The translations under genes and the position numbers were made by a program. This document shows, in pieces, positions 57,966 through 64,000 of a stretch of 64,000 bases of DNA. Each line of letters opens with the position of its first letter. Position 1 is the stretch's first letter. The notes below the pieces were generated by a model, which was given only the letters and a program-made list of their open reading frames with translations, had not been told where the DNA came from and did not search any database. This stretch comes from Amycolatopsis lurida (GTDB taxonomy: Bacteria; Actinomycetota; Actinomycetes; Mycobacteriales; Pseudonocardiaceae): contig NZ_FNTA01000004.1 in the NCBI RefSeq assembly GCF_900105055.1, forward strand, positions 2,008,501-2,072,500, read 5' to 3'.

Positions 57966-60153
57966 AACGTCGCAGCCGCAGGCTGTTGGTGACGACGAAC
58001 ACCGAAGAGAACGCCATCGCGGCCCCCGCGATCATGGGGTTGAGCAGGCCGAGCGCGGCCAGCGGCAGCGCGGCGACGTTATAGGCGAACGCCCAGAACA
58101 GGTTGCCCTTGATCGTGCCGAGGGTGCGGCGCGAGAGCCGGATGGCGTCCGCGGCCGCGCGCAGGTCGCCGCGCACCAGGGTCAGGTCACCGGCCTCGAT
58201 CGCGGCGTCCGTCCCGGTCCCCATCGAGAGACCGAGGTCGGCCTGCGCGAGCGCGGCCGCGTCGTTGACGCCGTCGCCGACCATGGCGACCACGCGGCCT
58301 TCGGCCTGCAGCCGTTTGACGACATCGACCTTGTCGGCGGGCAGGACCTCCGCGATCACCTCGTCGATACCCACCTCGGCGGCGACGGTGTTCGCGGAAC
58401 CGGTGTTGTCGCCGGTCAGCAGGACAGGGCGGAGTCCGAGCGCTTTCAGTTCCGCCACGGCCTCGGCCGACGTCGGCTTGACCGTGTCGGCGACGACGAC
58501 CACGCCGCGCGTCTCGCCGTCCCAAGCGACGACGACCGCCGTGGCGCCCCGATCCTCGGCGGCCGCCTTGACCTGGGAATACCCGTCGCCGACAGCGATG
58601 CCGTGCTGTTGGAGGAGAGCAGGCCGCCCGGCCAGGACGGTCTTGCCCTCGACCTCACCGAGGACACCCAGGCCCTCGACGGCGCGGAACCCGTCGACCG
58701 GCGGCAGCTCGCCCAGCCGCTCCTCGGCGGCCGCGACGATCGCGCGGGCGATCGGATGTTCGGAAGCGTGCTCGACCGCCGCGGCCAGGCGCAGCACCTC
58801 GGTCTCGTCGTCGCCATAGAGGTCGGTGAGGCTCATCTTCCCGGCGGTCACCGTGCCGGTCTTGTCCAGGACGACGGTGTCGACCGCCCGAGTGGACTCC
58901 AGTACTTCGGGTCCCTTGATGAGGATGCCCAGCTGCGCGCCGCGACCGGTGCCGACCAGCAGCGCAGTCGGCGTGGCAAGGCCGAGCGCGCACGGGCAGG
59001 CGATGATGAGGACCGCGACGGCGGCGGTGAAGGCGGCGTCGGCTCCGCTGCCGGCTCCGAGCCAGAAGCCGAGCGTGCCGACCGCGAGCGCGATCACCAC
59101 CGGGACGAACACGGCCGACACGCGGTCGGCGAGCCGCTGGACCCGCGCCTTGCCGTTCTGCGCGTCTTCGACGAGCCGTGCCATCTGCGCGAGCTGCGTG
59201 TCGGCGCCGATCCGGGTGGCGCGGACGACAAGCCGTCCGCCGGCGTTGACCGTCCCGCCGACGACGGCGTCTCCGCTGGTCACCTCGACCGGAACGGCTT
59301 CACCCGTCAGCATGCTCAGGTCGACGGCCGATCCCCCGTCGGTCACGACACCGTCGGTGGCGATCTTCTCCCCCGGCCGCACGACGAACTCGTCGCCCGT
59401 CTTCAGCGCTCCGATCGGGACGCGGCTCTCGGTACCGTTCTTGAGGACCGCGACGTCCTTCGCGCCGAGTTCGAGCAGCGCCCGCAGCGCCGCACCGGAG
59501 CGGCGCTTGGACCGGGCCTCGAAGTACCGGCCCGCGAGGAGGAACGTCGTCACCCCGGCGGCGACCTCGAGGTAGAGGTTGCCCGCACCGGATCCGCGCT
59601 GCATCGTCAGCTCGAAGCCATGCCGCATGCCGGGTGCCCCGGCGTCGCCGAAGAGCAGGGCGTACACCGACCAGAGCGTGGCAGCGGCGACGCCGAGCGA
59701 GATCAGGGTGTCCATGGTGGCGGCGCCATGCCGGAGGTTCGTCCAGGCCGGGCGGTGGAACGGCCACGCGCCCCAGGTGACGACCGGCGCGGCCAATGCC
59801 AGCGAGACCCACTGCCAGTAGGTGAACTGCCAGGCCGGGACCATCGCCAGCACGATCACCGGCACGGCGAGCACGGCCGAGACGACGAGACGCGTCCTAA
59901 GCGCGCCAGTCTGGTCTTCGTCTTCGTCGGGCTGGGGCGGCTGGGCCGTGTAGCCGGCGGACTCGACGACGCCGACGAGGTCTTCGACCGACAGTGCGGC
60001 GGGGAAGTCGACCTGCGCCTTCTCGGTGGCGTAATTGACCGTGGCGGAGACGCCGTCGACCTTGTTCAGTTTGCGTTCGACCCGCGCGGCGCAGGACGCG
60101 CAGGTCATCCCGCCGATGGCCAGTTCGACCCGCTGGGATGTCCCGACGCTCAC
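57916..60153 (-). CDS. copA: Copper-translocating P1B-type ATPase
   Basis: A 745-residue Cu(I)-exporting ATPase. One N-terminal HMA domain ([12 protein letters not shown], Cys18 and Cys21), the transmembrane metal site [10 protein letters not shown], phosphorylation motif [14 protein letters not shown], the phosphatase TGEAVPV, and the hinge [14 protein letters not shown]. Helices with YN and MxxSS near the end ([33 protein letters not shown]) complete the Cu+ specificity residues. GTG at 60153 has GGGAGG 6 nt upstream and overlaps the 53-residue ORF. Last gene of the copZ-53aa-copA operon. Confidence 0.97.
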   Translation of the reverse strand: MSVGTSQRVELAIGGMTCASCAARVERKLNKVDGVSATVNYATEKAQVDFPAALSVEDLVGVVESAGYTAQPPQPDEDEDQTGALRTRLVVSAVLAVPVIVLAMVPAWQFTYWQWVSLALAAPVVTWGAWPFHRPAWTNLRHGAATMDTLISLGVAAATLWSVYALLFGDAGAPGMRHGFELTMQRGSGAGNLYLEVAAGVTTFLLAGRYFEARSKRRSGAALRALLELGAKDVAVLKNGTESRVPIGALKTGDEFVVRPGEKIATDGVVTDGGSAVDLSMLTGEAVPVEVTSGDAVVGGTVNAGGRLVVRATRIGADTQLAQMARLVEDAQNGKARVQRLADRVSAVFVPVVIALAVGTLGFWLGAGSGADAAFTAAVAVLIIACPCALGLATPTALLVGTGRGAQLGILIKGPEVLESTRAVDTVVLDKTGTVTAGKMSLTDLYGDDETEVLRLAAAVEHASEHPIARAIVAAAEERLGELPPVDGFRAVEGLGVLGEVEGKTVLAGRPALLQQHGIAVGDGYSQVKAAAEDRGATAVVVAWDGETRGVVVVADTVKPTSAEAVAELKALGLRPVLLTGDNTGSANTVAAEVGIDEVIAEVLPADKVDVVKRLQAEGRVVAMVGDGVNDAAALAQADLGLSMGTGTDAAIEAGDLTLVRGDLRAAADAIRLSRRTLGTIKGNLFWAFAYNVAALPLAALGLLNPMIAGAAMAFSSVFVVTNSLRLRRFRTGPAGRLRRTPPGP

Positions 60154-60311
60154 GGCGTACCTCCCGGATGGTGCCCGTGATGCTCGCTGGTCGGCGCGGG
60201 CGAGGGCGGCGCCTCATCCAGCGGCCCGACGGCGGAACCGATCGCCCAGGCGACGGCGAACACCGCGACCAGAGCCGCGGCGAACGCCGACACCTTGACG
60301 GCGGTGCTCAC
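60150..60311 (-). CDS. 53-residue membrane peptide with His tail, between copZ and copA
   Basis: A short gene read from GTG 60311, overlapping copZ stop and copA start by 4 nt each (GTGA on both sides), which is strong evidence that it is real. It has one membrane helix ([21 protein letters not shown]) near the N-terminus and an extracytoplasmic Pro/Ser stretch ending [11 protein letters not shown], with four His in five residues. It may deliver or buffer copper for CopA or sense it at the outer face. I do not know a named family for it. Confidence 0.75.
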   Translation of the reverse strand: MSTAVKVSAFAAALVAVFAVAWAIGSAVGPLDEAPPSPAPTSEHHGHHPGGTP

Positions 60312-60514
60312 GAGACGAGCTGGTAACCGGCCTCGGTGACGGCCGCGTCGACGGCCTGGACGTCCAAGGGCGAGTCGCTGGTGACGGTGACCTTGCCGCT
60401 GGCGACGTCCGCGTTCACGGCGCTGACGCCCGCGATCCCGCTGACCTCCTCGGTGACGGAGGAGGCGCAGTGCCCGCAGGACATGCCCTTGACGGTGTAG
60501 GTGGTTTCGGCCAT
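60308..60514 (-). CDS. copZ: Copper chaperone CopZ
   Basis: A 68-residue single HMA domain protein with the copper motif GMSCGHCASSV near the N-terminus (Cys13 and Cys16 region) and the usual beta-alpha-beta-beta-alpha-beta pattern. It hands Cu(I) to CopA. ATG at 60514 has GAGGAG 9 nt upstream. A CsoR box with TACCCC and GGGGTA halves lies upstream at 60559. First gene of the operon with the 53-residue ORF and copA. Confidence 0.95.
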   Translation of the reverse strand: MAETTYTVKGMSCGHCASSVTEEVSGIAGVSAVNADVASGKVTVTSDSPLDVQAVDAAVTEAGYQLVS

Positions 60515-60558
60515 CGGTACGAACTCCTCTACAGGACAGGTGGAGCGATCACTTCCTT

Positions 60559-60575
60559 TATACCCCGTGGGGGTA
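60559..60575. promoter_or_regulatory. CsoR operator upstream of copZ
   Basis: TATACCCC, G, TGGGGGTA: a nearly perfect CsoR box (TACCCC and GGGGTA halves) between copZ and the divergent cobF gene, 45 nt before the copZ start. Confidence 0.75.
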
Positions 60576-60610
60576 GGGGTGTGCACGGAGGGTACGGGGA
60601 CACTGCGGAA

Positions 60611-61375
60611 ATGAGGAAGATCTCCGCCATCGGCATCGGCGCCGGCGACCCGGACCACCTGACCGTCCAGGCCATCCGGCGGCTGAACGAGACCGATGTG
60701 TTCTTCGTGCTCGACAAGGGTTCCGAGAAGCAGGACCTGACAGCGCTGCGCCAGGAGATCCTCGACCGGTTCGTCGAACGGCCCGGCTACCGCGTCGTAC
60801 GGGCACCGGACCCCGCACGCGACCGTACTCCGGACGACTACCGGAAGGCCGTCGCCGACTGGCACCGGCTCCGGACCGACGTCTACGAGAACATGATCGC
60901 TTCCCTGGGCCCCGGCGAGCGGGGCGCGTTCCTCGTATGGGGCGATCCCGCGCTCTACGACTCGACGCTCACGCTGCTGGACGCCGTGCTGGCCAGGGGC
61001 ACCGTCGAGTTCGAGTACGACGTCATTCCCGGCGTCAGCAGTGTGGCCGCGCTGACTTCCCGGCACCGGACCACGATGAACCAGATCGGCCGCCCGGTAC
61101 AGATCACGACCGGCCGCCGCCTTGAGGCCGGCTGGCCCGCGGACGTCGACGACGTCTTCGTGATGCTGGACGCGAACTGCACCTTCTCGCACTTCGCCGA
61201 CACGGGCCTGGAGATCTACTGGGGCGCGTACCTCGGGACGCCCGACGAGCTCCTGCTCTCCGGTCCCCTGTCCGCCGAGCTCGCCGCGGAAATCCGCTCC
61301 ATCCGCGCCTCCGCCCGCTCGCGGAAGGGCTGGATCATGGACATCTACCACCTACGACGCCCGGTCCACCCCTAG
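60611..61375 (+). CDS. cobF: Precorrin-6A synthase (deacetylating)
   Basis: A 254-residue SAM-dependent tetrapyrrole methylase of the CobF type, which methylates precorrin-5 at C-1 with loss of acetate in the aerobic B12 pathway. It opens ISAIGIGAGDPDHLTVQAI (the G-x-G-x-G-D-P motif), then VWGDPALYDSTL, DVIPGVSSVAALTSRHRTTMNQIGRPVQITTGR and MLDANCTFSHF, all standard. ATG at 60611. It is divergent from copZ and shares the 96-nt region with the CsoR box. No other cobalamin genes are in the window. Confidence 0.93.
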   Translation: MRKISAIGIGAGDPDHLTVQAIRRLNETDVFFVLDKGSEKQDLTALRQEILDRFVERPGYRVVRAPDPARDRTPDDYRKAVADWHRLRTDVYENMIASLGPGERGAFLVWGDPALYDSTLTLLDAVLARGTVEFEYDVIPGVSSVAALTSRHRTTMNQIGRPVQITTGRRLEAGWPADVDDVFVMLDANCTFSHFADTGLEIYWGAYLGTPDELLLSGPLSAELAAEIRSIRASARSRKGWIMDIYHLRRPVHP

Positions 61376-61405
61376 CTCCCGCCCGCCTTACCTCTCCCGC
61401 TCCGC

Positions 61406-61725
61406 ACTCACGTGCCCCACCCCGTCACTCGCGTGTTCTGGGCCGTCACTCGCGTGTCCAGGGGTGTGACTCGCGTGATCAGACGCGTAACTCGCGTGTC
61501 CGGGGGTGTGGCTCGCGTGTCCAGATGGACGACACGTGTGTTTGGGTGGACGACTCGCGTGATCAGATGGACGACACGGCGTACGAACCCCCCGGGGTCG
61601 TCGTGTCGTCCGTGTGATCACCGGTGTCGTCCGTCTGATCACGCGAGTTACGCGCTCAATCACGGGTGTTACGTGCTCGATCACGTGTGTGGCGGGTTCG
61701 GTCACGTGTGTGGCGGGTTTCGGGC
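61406..61725. repeat. 21-bp periodic repeat array with orientation switch
   Basis: At least 14 units of exactly 21 bp. From 61406 to about 61594 the unit core ACTCGCGTG (with variants) begins at 61406, 61427, 61448, 61469, 61490, 61511, 61532, 61553 and 61574. After a short C/G-rich centre near 61600, units in the opposite orientation end at 61620, 61641, 61662, 61683, 61704 and 61725. There is no ORF with coding bias. It lies between cobF and the rRNA terminator and is the only content of this 422-nt gap besides the terminator. Confidence 0.85.
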
Positions 61726-61734
61726 ATGAAGAAA

Positions 61735-61783
61735 GGGTCCAGGCCCCGGGAGAACTCGTGGTTCTCGACCGGGGCCTGGACCC
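61735..61783 (-). terminator. rRNA operon terminator
   Basis: On the minus strand a 15-bp GC stem (GGGTCCAGGCCCCGG and its complement) extended by an inner AGAAC/GTTCT stem, then TTTCTTC. It lies 14 nt after the 3' end of 5S rRNA. Confidence 0.85.
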
Positions 61784-61797
61784 TCTTTTAATGTTAG

Positions 61798-61915
61798 TCC
61801 GGCGGTGTCCTACTCTCCCACAACCCTTCGGTTGCAGTACCATCGGCGCTGTCAGGCTTAGCTTCCGGGTTCGGAATGGGACCGGGCGTTTCCCTGACGC
61901 TATAACCACCGAAAC
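61798..61915 (-). rRNA. rrf: 5S ribosomal RNA
   Basis: About 118 nt with the universal 5S features on the minus strand: GTTTCGGTGG at the 5' end, CCCATTCCGAACCCGGAAG in loop B/C, GATGGTACTGCAACC and a closing CCACCG/CGGTGG-type helix. The exact ends are estimated from the terminal helix. Confidence 0.93.
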
Positions 61916-61997
61916 ACTACGAAACAACACACACTCGTTCGTTTCCACGATCGGTGTGGTGTTTCAGAGCTGTAGAGTGGATGCGTAACATCTTCGT

Positions 61998-64000
<2,003 letters not shown>

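Noticed and set aside
61406..61725. CRISPR array
   Set aside because: The repeats are directly abutting 21-mers without unique spacers, they change orientation, and no cas gene is near.
61388..61988. Peptide-coding frames in the repeat array and 5S region
   Set aside because: Periodic reading of the 21-bp repeat gives repetitive Arg/Thr/His peptides without start signals; the rest is 5S rRNA.

Overview
The window is very GC-rich, with GC-biased third codon positions, many GTG/TTG starts, SARP, HxlR and ECF41 regulators, a DUF222/HNH gene and split LigD-type repair genes. This points to a filamentous actinomycete of the Pseudonocardiaceae, most likely Amycolatopsis or a close relative; the genus is an inference from gene style and intergenic elements. 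The right end is an rRNA operon on the minus strand (5S and the 3' two-thirds of 23S), so the accessory region sits next to a core locus.

Left flank, 1-15 kb: ordinary genes. These are a partial MFS exporter with its HxlR regulator, a ROK-type regulator, a PLP decarboxylase with an amino-acid permease, a MarR regulator, a LigD-type polymerase beside a divergent ATP-dependent ligase, an ECF41 sigma factor with face-to-face promoters and VOC proteins, a DUF4097-like protein, a DUF222/HNH protein, a wrecked tyrosine phosphatase, a prolyl aminopeptidase and a YbdK-type carboxylate-amine ligase.

Central accessory region, 14.7-53.6 kb: this looks like one large biosynthetic locus. Its core is an enediyne cassette read leftwards in two units. 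Unit 1 (46816 to 38372) is UnbL-UnbV-UnbU-P450-small protein-GMC oxidoreductase-AhpD-like, almost all overlapping or abutting. Unit 2 (37975 to 29045) is the 1942-residue iterative enediyne PKS (KS-AT-ACP-KR-DH-PPTase), its hot-dog thioesterase, a flavin reductase, a 55-residue coupled ORF, and acyl-CoA carboxylase beta and epsilon subunits. The gene set matches the E/E3-E10 core of nine-membered enediynes, but no apoprotein, sugar, aromatic side-chain or resistance genes are visible.

Directly upstream lies azole-forming RiPP machinery: a fused E1-like/YcaO cyclodehydratase ending in a proline-rich tail, and a SagB-type dehydrogenase. No precursor is adjacent. About 24 kb away in the same locus is a 63-residue peptide gene with a Cys/Thr-rich C-terminus, a good ribosome-binding site and its own terminator. 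It follows a minus-strand set of an FAD oxidoreductase, an AhpD-like protein and four unrecognised small proteins.

Regulation is conspicuously duplicated: two SARP-HxlR/SCP2 pairs (18.8-20.3 and 52.0-53.6 kb), two AraC regulators each near a DUF1702/UnbL copy (15.7-17.6 and 45.8-47.9 kb), three near-identical NarL response regulators, and one histidine kinase that is an internal tandem duplication with one decayed half.

Right flank, 53.7-64 kb: a His-rich membrane protein, a CopC-CopD fusion, a mycothiol-dependent-isomerase-like protein, a DivIVA-like coiled coil, a YCII protein, a copper system (CsoR, CopZ, an unlisted 53-residue His-tailed membrane peptide, CopA) with two readable CsoR boxes, CobF, a 21-bp periodic repeat array that changes orientation, and the rRNA genes.
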